NCBI GenBank assembly: GCA_022793795.1
Contig: JAAWDM010000017.1
Coordinates: 1-62,929 of the forward strand
From: Bacillota bacterium
Lineage (GTDB): Bacteria; Bacillota; Clostridia; Peptostreptococcales; Anaerovoracaceae
DNA length: 62,929 nt
Direction of reading: 5' to 3'
Positions 34,271 to 42,768 of this stretch are shown one piece after another. The first letter of the stretch is position 1; each line of letters opens with the position of its first letter. The position numbers were made by a program, and so were the translations under genes. The notes beneath the pieces were generated by a model. The model saw nothing but the letters and a program-made list of their open reading frames with translations. It did no database searches and had not been told where the DNA came from.

Positions 34271-35487
34271 TTTGTCCTCCGAATACAGCGGTGATAGTTT
34301 TCCGCGGATAAAAAATAGACTGCGCTGAAAGCCACAAGGCCTGCAATGAAAGCGAACCATACTGCCACCTGCCATGTCAGAACAGGAAATCCGCCCAGAT
34401 TTACAAACTCTGTCTTGCCCAAAAGGCCACGATTCGTCAGTAGAGAATAAGGATTTACCACTTTCATCCAAAAGAAATTGGAGTGGGCGCAGGCAGCCCC
34501 ACTGACAGTCAGCCCTATACAGAGGGCAAAATTGATGACAAAGGGAAGCAGTGCGTTTTTCCAAAACATCGAAATCAGCAGCCAGAATAGTCCAATCACC
34601 CATACGCCAACACACTTAAGCGCTGCAGACAAAAGGGCATACTGAAAAATACTGATATTGACCGATGCCTCAGCAAAGTTGGGAATTGCAAATACCGGCA
34701 AGGCCAATCCCTCAAAGGTTTGGAATGAGGCCGCAAAACCGATTAAGTCAAGCAGGGAAAACCATAACGATGTCAAAAACAGAAATATGGTAACTGCAAA
34801 GATTTTTGCCAAAGTCGTTTTTCTGCCACCATTAGGACTTACCAATAACAACATATCCATCTGAGTTTCTTTCTCGCTCACAAAGGTACCGATGACCCCA
34901 TAAAGGCTCAGCATGAGGGTCAGGACGATAGAAAAATCATAATTCAGATAGTAATTGCACATTTCTCTGTAGGCAAAGGCAGGTATGATACGTCCGGTAT
35001 AAAGATGATAAATCACGCCGCTTTCTCGCTGCTTATAGATAGCGCCTTGTTTTGCATAGAGCGCAGCGTTTTGCCGTGCTTTATCAGCCACTTGCTCCGA
35101 CCGGCCGCTATACTCATGGAAATACTCCATAGGCTCCACAAAATACTTGTCCAGCAGATTTCTGTCGCTGTACAGGTTCCCAGTCATGGTATTGGGATCA
35201 TCAGTAGCTGTGCTTGCAGTCATATCAGACGTGGCCTCCATCAAAGGCTGATAGATTGCAAGCAAATGGTCCATCTTTTCCCAGGTAATTTCACCCTTGT
35301 AATCCTCATAAAGCTGCCAATGAACCGTGTGCCAGCTCCCCTCACCGCTTCCATCCGTCAGATAGGAGTAGGACCTGTATTCGCCATAGATTTTGAACAG
35401 GTTGGCGATGCTGAACACCACAAAGAGCGCCAGCAGGGACCGTTTGCAGAACTGCTTGATAAATTCATATCGTATCAGATGTATCAT
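34267..35487 (-). CDS. ABC-2 type transporter permease
   Basis: A 406-residue membrane protein with one N-terminal helix (about 18-36), a long outside domain (40-175), then about five helices (185-395). EKETQMDMLLLVSPNGGRKT in the cytoplasmic loop before helix 3 is typical of ABC-2 permeases. The ATG at 35487 has GGGAGGAAG upstream and starts inside the end of the ATPase gene (23-bp overlap). It pairs with the next permease to form the membrane part of the exporter; the substrate is unknown. Confidence 0.85.
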   Translation of the reverse strand: MIHLIRYEFIKQFCKRSLLALFVVFSIANLFKIYGEYRSYSYLTDGSGEGSWHTVHWQLYEDYKGEITWEKMDHLLAIYQPLMEATSDMTASTATDDPNTMTGNLYSDRNLLDKYFVEPMEYFHEYSGRSEQVADKARQNAALYAKQGAIYKQRESGVIYHLYTGRIIPAFAYREMCNYYLNYDFSIVLTLMLSLYGVIGTFVSEKETQMDMLLLVSPNGGRKTTLAKIFAVTIFLFLTSLWFSLLDLIGFAASFQTFEGLALPVFAIPNFAEASVNISIFQYALLSAALKCVGVWVIGLFWLLISMFWKNALLPFVINFALCIGLTVSGAACAHSNFFWMKVVNPYSLLTNRGLLGKTEFVNLGGFPVLTWQVAVWFAFIAGLVAFSAVYFLSAENYHRCIRRTK

Positions 35488-36352
35488 AGTCTTCCTCCCT
35501 GCAATAGTATAAAAACACATCTTCCAGGTTGGGTTGGGTAGGCTGTGCGCCCTCGGTTGGGCATCCATCCCCAACAACGCGGAGCAAAAAACTCTCGCTC
35601 TCCTGTTTCATATTGCTGACGCAGTACATATCGGTTAGCCACGCAGCCTCCTCTGCCTTAGCAGTTATATTCCATACCTTACCTTCCATGTTGTGCTCCA
35701 ACGCAGCAGGCGTTCCCTGCATAAGAAGCCTGCCCTGTTTTAGCAGCAAAATTTCCCGGGCGATGCACTCAACATCTGAAACGATATGGGTTGCCAGCAA
35801 AATCGTCCGGCCCTGGGCAAATCGGGAAATCAAGTTCCGAAACCGTATCCTCTCGCTAGGATCAAGACCAGCAGTGGGCTCATCCAGAATCAAAATTTTC
35901 GGATCGGATAACATGGCCTGTGCAATGCCGACACGCTGGCGCATACCACCAGAAAGAGCGCCGATTTTTTTATTCTGTCCATCTAATAAATTCACCGTAG
36001 CAAGCAGCTCCAAAACCCGACCCTCTGCTTCATTGGTAGGAATATCTTTCAGAGTGCACATATAGAGCAGAAAATCTTTGACCGTAAAATCTCGATAAAA
36101 AATAGGATACTGGGGCATATAACCGATTTGAGACAAGAAGTCTTTACCCTGGGCCCTCACATCTTGGCCATCCACTTGAATTGTGCCGCTATCGCTACAT
36201 AAAATACCAACAAATATATTGATGAGGGTTGTTTTTCCGGCCCCATTTTCACCCAACAGACCGTAAACGCCCTCATGTAGCGTGGTGGTAAAGTTTTTAA
36301 GTGCGTACTTATTTTTATACTGCTTTGATATATCTTTAAATGTAATTTCCAT
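35465..36352 (-). CDS. ABC transporter ATP-binding protein
   Basis: A 295-residue ATPase of the drug/bacitracin-export type: Walker A GENGAGKT at 34-41, signature LSGGMRQR at 133-140, Walker B ILILDEP at 153-159 and the switch His in LLATHIVSD. The N-terminus EITFKDISKQYKNKYALKNF is typical. The ATG at 36352 follows GGAGAATAA, where the ribosome site is embedded in the end of the upstream lipoprotein gene, one nucleotide away. It powers the two permeases encoded downstream. Confidence 0.93.
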   Translation of the reverse strand: MEITFKDISKQYKNKYALKNFTTTLHEGVYGLLGENGAGKTTLINIFVGILCSDSGTIQVDGQDVRAQGKDFLSQIGYMPQYPIFYRDFTVKDFLLYMCTLKDIPTNEAEGRVLELLATVNLLDGQNKKIGALSGGMRQRVGIAQAMLSDPKILILDEPTAGLDPSERIRFRNLISRFAQGRTILLATHIVSDVECIAREILLLKQGRLLMQGTPAALEHNMEGKVWNITAKAEEAAWLTDMYCVSNMKQESESFLLRVVGDGCPTEGAQPTQPNLEDVFLYYCREEDYDTSDTI

Positions 36353-36353
36353 G

Positions 36354-37490
36354 TTATTCTCCAAATGTAAATGTAGATACCAATGTATCAACTTCGCTGA
36401 TGCTACCTCCAAGTAGTACCACAGCGGTCTCCGTCTCATCTAAAAGGTAGATACTGGGGATACGGTTGAAATATGTGGTATTGGAATTCTCAATGACTTT
36501 GGTAGCAATCTGTTTACCAGAGTCCACATCATAGACGCGAACTGTTAGATTACCATCTAAAACAGCGGTAGCAACATACTTTCCCTGCTCTGAACTATAC
36601 ACTCCATCGCGGCCCTCTCTGTTCTCCGTGTAGGAAAGCGTATGGGCTCCACCTGTTGTCCGATCCATCCAAAGCAACGACCCATCAGCCTGAGTAAAGA
36701 TTTGCGGGAAAAATAACCGGCTGGCGCTGCTCTGCATCTCTTCTATGTCATAGGCGGACGGTTTGGTAATCTTCAGATTGCTGCCATCCACAGCGACGCT
36801 CCCGTAGATAGAAAAACCTTTTTCACCATCTACTGCTGGAATAGAGTTGCCCCTACCATAAAATATGATCTGACTATTATCCTGGGCAAATACTGCGCCG
36901 TTCACCATCGAAATGCCAATAGTGGAGGTCCCCAGATTTTGGGTCAAATCTAGGAGAGTTGTCAAGCTCTCACTTTCCAAATCATACAAATACAGTCCGC
37001 CCATGGCAGTAATAACCAGTTTCTTTCCATCGGCGGAGGATGCCACGCCGGTTTCACTGATGACAAAGTCTTCCCCCAAAAGCTCATTTATCTCAATTTC
37101 TCTGTTCAAAGAAAGAGAATGGTCATAAAAATATGCCATCATGCCGTCATCGCCCATACCGGACAGTATGTAGCCTCCATCAATGATCTGAACATCAAAG
37201 TAACGTAAGGGCGACTCCGTGGAGGCCAGAATCGCGGCTGTAGCAGTATCGTAGAGGTACAGCTTGTCAGCTACTACGAAAAGTTTTCCCTCCCCGGCAT
37301 ATGCACAGTTCTGAATCTTACCATCAAACAGATCAGGATCGAAAATACAGTTTGTGGTAGCCTGGGGGGAATTCTGCTCCGGCAAGCTGTCAAAGGCAGG
37401 CAGGGAGGTAACAGATGTGCCGCTCTCCTTGCAGGCACATAATGCTAAAATCAAAAGCAAGACTGTTACATTACAGAAAGTTTTCTTCAT
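36354..37490 (-). CDS. Lipoprotein with WD40/YncE-like beta-propeller
   Basis: A 378-residue lipoprotein (signal and lipobox LALCAC, Cys at about 20). The rest has regularly spaced propeller-like blades: KLYLYDTATAAILASTE, GLYLYDLESESLTTLLDL, VRVYDVDSGKQIATKVIE. Such domains bind ligands or partner proteins outside the cell. Its job with the ABC transporter and two-component system around it is unknown; a sensing or docking role is inference. AAGGAG overlaps the stop region of the preceding gene, so the genes are coupled. Confidence 0.8.
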   Translation of the reverse strand: MKKTFCNVTVLLLILALCACKESGTSVTSLPAFDSLPEQNSPQATTNCIFDPDLFDGKIQNCAYAGEGKLFVVADKLYLYDTATAAILASTESPLRYFDVQIIDGGYILSGMGDDGMMAYFYDHSLSLNREIEINELLGEDFVISETGVASSADGKKLVITAMGGLYLYDLESESLTTLLDLTQNLGTSTIGISMVNGAVFAQDNSQIIFYGRGNSIPAVDGEKGFSIYGSVAVDGSNLKITKPSAYDIEEMQSSASRLFFPQIFTQADGSLLWMDRTTGGAHTLSYTENREGRDGVYSSEQGKYVATAVLDGNLTVRVYDVDSGKQIATKVIENSNTTYFNRIPSIYLLDETETAVVLLGGSISEVDTLVSTFTFGE

Positions 37491-37492
37491 GT

Positions 37493-38524
37493 TTAGTTCT
37501 CCTTATACAGTAAAATGGAATTACTCTTAAAAAAGGGGGATACTCCGTCCAGGGGGACAGCCACACAATAGAAGGTGTTAAATTGCCCCAATTTCTCCGG
37601 GTCGATTATGGCCTCAATTTCCATGACGCCTCCCTTGCTCATTGTCACAGAACAGGAAGTACTTTCATCGATTTTCACCGGCTGGTTATCCAGAAAAAAA
37701 GCGATGCTATAACGTTTTCCAGCGGTGCCACACATGGTATATCGCAAAGTAACCGGATCAGAAATACACAGGTTATCATAGACGATGTCGCCGTCATAGG
37801 AGAATGTATAGTAGAGTCCACTATCCAGCGTGTCCATGGTCACATCGCCCCAACCATGCTTAGGAAGCTCGGTTTCCACATACTGAGCTGTAACCTTTTC
37901 CTCCCGCACCTCACTTTGTGCAAAAATTTCTTGGACAGGCCAATCGCCTGAATGAACAGCGGGTGGGTCTGTATTGAACTCTAATTCAACGCTGGAATCC
38001 AGCGTTTTATGATACCATCCATAGCTAGAGGTAGCTTTCATATCCGGCTGGAAGTCTGGATTCGTGATGCTTACCACAGTCAATGTCAAAGTATCGCCGG
38101 CGTTGCCAGTCACTGGCTCAAAGATAAAAGAAAAGCTCTGTTCTTCCGCCGCGACGAAACTATGGCAATACTCATACTCCGCGGTGGTATCATCTACCTT
38201 ATACGGCTGCGGTTTACCGTCCAGAAAAAGAAGAAATCCAATAGTATCCAGCTTTCCAGTAACAGAATACTGATATGCAAGCTGAAACTCACCTCCGTCA
38301 TACACAAATGGCAGCCTTTCATTGCTTTCAGAGAAAGCCGGCGAAGCAGCCTGGTGGGTAAGCATCCCCAAAAATCCAGCCTCATCCTCCGCTTCCTCAA
38401 AAGGGTTTGGCTGAGTGGTTTGTGACGGCTGTGATAAGTCGTCTGGAATGGCATAGTTCCCGCAAGCGGCTAAAGATACAAGAAGGCAGCATAAGAGGGA
38501 ACCCATTATTAATTGCTTTCGCAT
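37493..38524 (-). CDS. Lipoprotein of unknown function
   Basis: A 343-residue lipoprotein (signal 1-18, lipobox LVSLAAC). The mature part has two beta-rich halves with matching phrases: FQLAYQYSVTGKLDTIGFLL, FLDGKPQPYKVD in the first and LYYTFSYDGDIVYDNLCISD, FFLDNQPVKIDEST in the second, suggesting an internal duplication. I do not recognise a named family. It is the first of the five transporter-side genes, preceded by a strong AAAGGAGG site and separated from the sensor kinase gene by 121 bp with a weak terminator. Confidence 0.75.
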   Translation of the reverse strand: MRKQLIMGSLLCCLLVSLAACGNYAIPDDLSQPSQTTQPNPFEEAEDEAGFLGMLTHQAASPAFSESNERLPFVYDGGEFQLAYQYSVTGKLDTIGFLLFLDGKPQPYKVDDTTAEYEYCHSFVAAEEQSFSFIFEPVTGNAGDTLTLTVVSITNPDFQPDMKATSSYGWYHKTLDSSVELEFNTDPPAVHSGDWPVQEIFAQSEVREEKVTAQYVETELPKHGWGDVTMDTLDSGLYYTFSYDGDIVYDNLCISDPVTLRYTMCGTAGKRYSIAFFLDNQPVKIDESTSCSVTMSKGGVMEIEAIIDPEKLGQFNTFYCVAVPLDGVSPFFKSNSILLYKEN

Positions 38525-38597
38525 AAATAACCTCCTTTGTTTTAATAGACTTAGCATAGTGAGCAAAGGTCAAGATTCGGTCAAGAAATACAAAATA

Positions 38598-38624
38598 CCG
38601 CCCAATTTTTTTGGACGGCATCCC
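38598..38624 (-). terminator. Weak terminator between kinase and lipoprotein genes
   Basis: CCGTCCAA and TTGGGCGG (minus strand) pair over 8 bp with one G-U, followed by TATTTTG. It may reduce read-through from the regulator pair into the transporter genes. Confidence 0.5.
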
Positions 38625-38645
38625 AAGGGGTGATTTTCGCAATGG

Positions 38646-39938
38646 CTATATGCCCTCTTTCACCTGCTTAATTATAATGGAAGCTTTGACGCAGGCTCCA
38701 TGGGGCGATTTGTTTGACAACTCTATGGTTCCTCCATGCTTCTGGCATAGCACCCGGCTCACCGCAAGTCCCAAGCCCAGATGTTTACCGGAAGTATCTT
38801 CGGAGTAAAACAGGGCAGTTTTCTTTCGCAGCAGCTTTTCCGAGAAGCCTGGCCCATCATCTATCACAGTGGCTGACAGAATTCCATGTTCCAGGTAAAA
38901 AGTAAGCTCAATTTCATGCTCTGCAAAACGGATGGCGTTGGAGATCAAGTTTTCCAGAACACGGTATAACAGTTCCCTATCAAATGAGACCTTTCCCTCT
39001 GATACGTGAAAGTTACAGAAAAAACGTACCTCGGTGTTCTGAAACAGGACAGACAAAGAATCTACCATGTGCTGTAAAAACTCAGGAAGCTCCGCCTGAG
39101 TGTAGTGGACTTCTGTTTCTTCAATCGCTCCCAGATCACGCATGGTATCTGTATAGCACCCCATCCGCTCTGCAGTAATGCTGAGATTGGATAGCGCCTT
39201 TTCTAATTTTTCATCCGTTAAAGTTCCACCCTGACTATTCTCCTGCAAATATTCCACATATCCCATAATGATGGCAATGGGGTTGCGCAGATCGTGGGCC
39301 ACAGATGCCTGCAATGCGCGGCGTTCCTCCAACATACTCCATAACTGACGATTATTTTCATATAAGGTCTGTCGCATTTTCTCAAATGCAGTACAGAGCT
39401 GACCTAATTCATTCTGGCCATGAAAGTCTATCTGAAAATTCAAATCCTGATCCTGAATATGTGTGGTGGCATCCATGAGAACTGTAATCGGCGGCTCCAG
39501 CGTCTTATGATAAAACCACCATGCACATATGGTAATTCCAATAACAGCAAAAAGAAGCGGCAGCAGTACCATACAAATCTGCGAAGCACCATAGGCCATT
39601 TTTGCTCGAGACGAAAGCATAGAGTAACTGGAATCAATACGCTCTATGATGTAGCTGATTTGCTCCTGTGTCTCATTGCGTTCCTGATTGTCTGCTTCCA
39701 ACCGGCCAAATGGTGATGGCTTGTCAAGGACAAATCTCTGCGTTGCCTCCGTGACTGTACCATCTTGGGCGGTTATCTGTTGTGTCAGCCAGACCTCATT
39801 GGAATCAGGAAGAATGTACTTTTGGAATTGATAACACCCGAAAATCGTAAAGCTACTGCACAGGAACACAGTCAACATTGTAATTGCCACAGCCTTCATG
39901 AAGGAAGCTTTTAGTGATTGTCTTTTTACTTTTTCCAT
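38646..39938 (-). CDS. Sensor histidine kinase
   Basis: A 430-residue membrane kinase: helix at about 14-36, an outside domain of about 85 residues, a second helix (about 122-144), HAMP (145-200), the HisKA box SVAHDLRNPI with His215, and an HATPase domain with NLISNAIRFAEHEI (N box) and the DDGPGFS and GLGLAVS boxes. The outside domain is small, so it may sense through a partner such as one of the lipoproteins. It overlaps the response regulator gene by 13 bp. Confidence 0.93.
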   Translation of the reverse strand: MEKVKRQSLKASFMKAVAITMLTVFLCSSFTIFGCYQFQKYILPDSNEVWLTQQITAQDGTVTEATQRFVLDKPSPFGRLEADNQERNETQEQISYIIERIDSSYSMLSSRAKMAYGASQICMVLLPLLFAVIGITICAWWFYHKTLEPPITVLMDATTHIQDQDLNFQIDFHGQNELGQLCTAFEKMRQTLYENNRQLWSMLEERRALQASVAHDLRNPIAIIMGYVEYLQENSQGGTLTDEKLEKALSNLSITAERMGCYTDTMRDLGAIEETEVHYTQAELPEFLQHMVDSLSVLFQNTEVRFFCNFHVSEGKVSFDRELLYRVLENLISNAIRFAEHEIELTFYLEHGILSATVIDDGPGFSEKLLRKKTALFYSEDTSGKHLGLGLAVSRVLCQKHGGTIELSNKSPHGACVKASIIIKQVKEGI

Positions 39939-40600
39939 CGGTAGCCCATCCCCCAAACCGTTTCAATATACTCACTCCCACTGACCTCCATGAGCTTTGC
40001 GCGAATTTTACGAATATGCTCTTTGATCACATTGCTGTCACCCTCCGCGTCATAACCCCATATTGCCTCATAGATGCGTTCTTTGTCAAAAACCTGATTC
40101 GAATTAGAGGACAGAAATTCAATGATGTCAAATTCTCTCTTTGAAAAGGACAACTCCTGCTCGTTCCAAAATACTTTTCTGTTAGATAGGTTGATAATCA
40201 GCCCTTGAGAGGTCATAACCTCTGGAGGACGTTTGTTTCGTTCGTCCCGGCGCAAATGGGCCTCGATGCGGGCCGTCAATTCCTGCAAGCTGAATGGCTT
40301 GGTAATATAATCATCCCCTCCGGCTTGTAAGCCGTTGAACTTATCCTGCTCTGTAATCCGCGCTGTCAGGAACAAGATGGGACAGACGATATGATTCCGA
40401 ATGACCTTGCACAGCTCCAACCCATCCATCCCTGACATATTAATGTCCAGAAGAATAAGATTTGGTTTTATATTCAATTTCGCCAAGGCTTCATCGCTGC
40501 TGTTGGCAATGGAAACCATATAGCCGTGGTCTTGCAAATGATTGGCAAGCAGCTCTGTTAGTATCGTTTCATCATCAACGATTAATATCTTATAGTTCAA
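39926..40600 (-). CDS. OmpR family response regulator
   Basis: A 224-residue regulator with a receiver domain (ILIVDDE at 5-11, phosphoacceptor Asp52 in LLDINMSGMDG, conserved Lys in ITKPFS) and a C-terminal winged helix (EQELSFSKREFDIIEFLSSN, HIRKIRAKL, VWGMGYRW). The start is a TTG at 40600 with GGGGGA 6 nt upstream; no ATG is near the conserved N-terminus. It heads the cluster and probably controls the lipoprotein/ABC genes downstream. Confidence 0.93.
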   Translation of the reverse strand: MNYKILIVDDETILTELLANHLQDHGYMVSIANSSDEALAKLNIKPNLILLDINMSGMDGLELCKVIRNHIVCPILFLTARITEQDKFNGLQAGGDDYITKPFSLQELTARIEAHLRRDERNKRPPEVMTSQGLIINLSNRKVFWNEQELSFSKREFDIIEFLSSNSNQVFDKERIYEAIWGYDAEGDSNVIKEHIRKIRAKLMEVSGSEYIETVWGMGYRWKK

Positions 40601-40741
40601 CTTAATCCCCCCAGTCTATGTAAAAATAACAAGAAAAAGTCAAAATATGGTCAAATTCATAAGCAAATCAAAAAACAGGGTATGAAGCATAAAAGAAAAT
40701 TAGACATTCACGCCCCGCACCCCATCTTTATTTCTCTATAT

Positions 40742-42064
40742 CTATCCAATACTGCCCAGCGCCGTTCCCAGTACCAGCACCAAAATGGTCAACCCGCAAA
40801 ATACATATTTGCTGGCATATTCGTACCAACCGCCCAGCTTCTTTTTAGCCCCCTTATCGATTTCCTGGCGTACAAAAGCCTTGCCGCATACCCAGAAGAA
40901 CATGATTCCTGCCATAAGAGCCCCCAAAGGACACAGATAAATGGAGCACACATCCATCCAATCGGAAACAATCCCTTCGATGCACAGGGCAATGCCGCCG
41001 CCAACCACCGCAATGACGCCCACTGCTGTTTTTCGGCTTAACCCCAGCTTCGCCTGCAAAGCCTCCACCGGTGTTTCAAACAGATTGACCAAGGACGTAA
41101 GCCCCGCAAATGTGACCGCTATGAAGAATATCATCATCAATACCCTGCCCCCTGGCATCTGACCAAATACATTAGGTAAGAAGATAAACATCAATCCCGG
41201 ACCGCCACCCGTCAATTCCTGACCTGCCGTGGCCATGGCAGGAATGATGGTAAAGGCTGCAACCAAGGCGGCAATGGTATCCCATAAAGCCACAGTCTTT
41301 GCACTGGAAGGAATGTCCACATCCTTTTTCAAATAGGAACCGTATACCAACGTACCGGAGCCTGCCAGGGACAGAGAGAAGAAAGCTTGCCCCAGCGCAT
41401 AAACCCATGTCATAGGCTCTCCCAGCGCTTTCCAATCGGGATGAAGCAAAAATCGATAGGCCTCCCCTGCCCCTGGCAGCGTACCTATATAGATAGCCAT
41501 TCCTACAAACATGATGAAAAACAGGGGCATCATCACCTTATTAGCTCGCTCAATACCAGAGGAGATTCCATAAACCATGATGAAGAAGGTCAGCGCCAGG
41601 GCCAATACATGCCAACCCACACTGCCAAAGGAAGAGGCAGTCTGCCCAAACATGGCTCCAAATCCATCCACATCCGTAGGCGCCAAGGCAGAACCAGTGA
41701 AAGAGCCCACCATGTATTTGAGAATCCACCCTACTACCACCGAATATCCAATGGCCAAGGCTAAACTGCAAAGCACTGGCAGCAGAGCCAGAGTCTCACC
41801 CAAGGATTTCCCCTTTCCTGCCATTTCAGTGGCCTTTCCAAAGGCTCCCATGGGCCCTGACTTCATGGCACGGCCAAAGGCCATCTCACCCACTACGCCG
41901 GTCACACCGATGACAACGACACATATAAAATATGGAATCAAAAAGGCCGCGCCGCCCAGCTGGGACACTCTGGCCGGAAATAGCCAGATGTTCCCCATTC
42001 CTACCGCTGAACCGACGCAAGCGATGATAAATCCTGTTTTGCTTCGAAAATTATCTCTTTCCAT
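40742..42064 (-). CDS. NSS family sodium-dependent amino acid transporter
   Basis: A 440-residue neurotransmitter:sodium symporter homologue with about 11 membrane helices, in the MhsT/TnaT-like bacterial group. Helix 1 carries the sodium/substrate region GSAVGMGNIWLFPARVSQLG with the unwound GMGN, and GEMAFGRAMKSGPMG follows helix 2. Such proteins import hydrophobic or aromatic amino acids with sodium; the exact substrate cannot be read here. A 23-codon gene lies 121 nt upstream on the same strand, and twin operators lie beyond it. Confidence 0.93.
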   Translation of the reverse strand: MERDNFRSKTGFIIACVGSAVGMGNIWLFPARVSQLGGAAFLIPYFICVVVIGVTGVVGEMAFGRAMKSGPMGAFGKATEMAGKGKSLGETLALLPVLCSLALAIGYSVVVGWILKYMVGSFTGSALAPTDVDGFGAMFGQTASSFGSVGWHVLALALTFFIMVYGISSGIERANKVMMPLFFIMFVGMAIYIGTLPGAGEAYRFLLHPDWKALGEPMTWVYALGQAFFSLSLAGSGTLVYGSYLKKDVDIPSSAKTVALWDTIAALVAAFTIIPAMATAGQELTGGGPGLMFIFLPNVFGQMPGGRVLMMIFFIAVTFAGLTSLVNLFETPVEALQAKLGLSRKTAVGVIAVVGGGIALCIEGIVSDWMDVCSIYLCPLGALMAGIMFFWVCGKAFVRQEIDKGAKKKLGGWYEYASKYVFCGLTILVLVLGTALGSIG

Positions 42065-42185
42065 AACTGAAAAATTTACTCCTTTTACATCTCACTTTCC
42101 TTTCTCTCTAGCATAACGGATTCTTCTGCTTATTGCAAATAAAATTTTCAGTCTTTTTATGTCCCCTGTCAGGCCTGTCTCCATC

Positions 42186-42257
42186 TCATTTGCAAAGCAA
42201 AATCATGATACATGCTGATGCAATCACCACTACTACTACCGTTCTGACCCTTATCAT
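42186..42257 (-). CDS. 23-residue hydrophobic peptide gene upstream of NSS transporter
   Basis: ATG at 42257 opens a 23-codon frame ending TGA at 42186, encoding MIRVRTVVVVVIASACIMIL followed by LCK. AAGGGG lies 8 nt upstream. The peptide is a single potential membrane helix with two N-terminal Arg and a terminal Lys. Two readings are possible: a small membrane partner of the transporter, as MetS is for the NSS protein MetP; or a Val-rich leader peptide (five Val codons in a row) as in branched-chain amino acid attenuators. I see no clear terminator/antiterminator in the 121 nt that follow, which favours the first reading slightly. Confidence 0.5.
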   Translation of the reverse strand: MIRVRTVVVVVIASACIMILLCK

Positions 42258-42308
42258 AAAAAATCCCCTTTTGTTGCGTCATTATTTGCTACATATATTA
42301 CTATATTA

Positions 42309-42354
42309 AGATATTTAATATCTTTAGTCAAGAAAAATAAGATGTTTAATATCT
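42309..42354. promoter_or_regulatory. Twin operators between NSS unit and XRE gene
   Basis: AGATATTTAATATCT (42309-42323) and AGATGTTTAATATCT (42340-42354) are near-identical, nearly palindromic 15-mers spaced 31 bp centre to centre, three helical turns, so two dimers would sit on one DNA face. They lie 55 nt before the XRE start and about 50 nt before the peptide gene start, so the XRE protein is the likely ligand. Confidence 0.65.
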
Positions 42355-42408
42355 CATATATCTGATTTTATGACATATAATATACGAAAAGGGGAGAGGA
42401 GGCGTATC

Positions 42409-42735
42409 ATGTATGAAGATTTTTTCGCTGAACGGTTATCCGCACTTAGAAATCAAAAAAACATCTCTGCCAGAGAGATGAGTTTAGCCATAGGCCAAAA
42501 TCCCAGCTATATCAACCGTATAGAAAACAAGCAAGCCTTTCCCTCCATGCAAGCCTTTTTTTATATCTGCGAATACTTATCCATTACGCCTAAGGATTTT
42601 TTTGACACAGATGCTGCCAGTCCTGCTAAACGAAATGAAATCATAGAAGAATTGTATACCCTGGATGACTCTCAGCTACAAGCTGTGGCCGCTGTGATTC
42701 AAAGCCTGAAACAGGGCAGAAAACAAACGACATAA
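42409..42735 (+). CDS. XRE family transcriptional regulator
   Basis: A 108-residue Cro/C1-type regulator: helix-turn-helix at about 7-62 (FAERLSALRNQKNISAREMS, LAIGQNPSYINRIENKQAFP), then a short C-terminal helix pair (DDSQLQAVAAVIQSLK). Start at 42409 with GAGAGGAGG upstream. It is divergent from the peptide/NSS unit across twin operators and probably controls both. It converges on the D-aminoacylase gene 33 nt away. Confidence 0.92.
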   Translation: MYEDFFAERLSALRNQKNISAREMSLAIGQNPSYINRIENKQAFPSMQAFFYICEYLSITPKDFFDTDAASPAKRNEIIEELYTLDDSQLQAVAAVIQSLKQGRKQTT

Positions 42736-42768
42736 CCCGATGTGGGTCATGCCGTTTTATTTTTCCAT

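Noticed and set aside
41577-42116. Long plus-strand frame opposite the NSS transporter
   Set aside because: A Pro/Thr/Ala-rich shadow of membrane-helix codons, with no start signal.
42065-42185. Val-attenuator terminator between the 23-codon gene and the NSS gene
   Set aside because: Only a short CAGGCCTG palindrome is visible, with no T-run; an attenuator could not be drawn convincingly.
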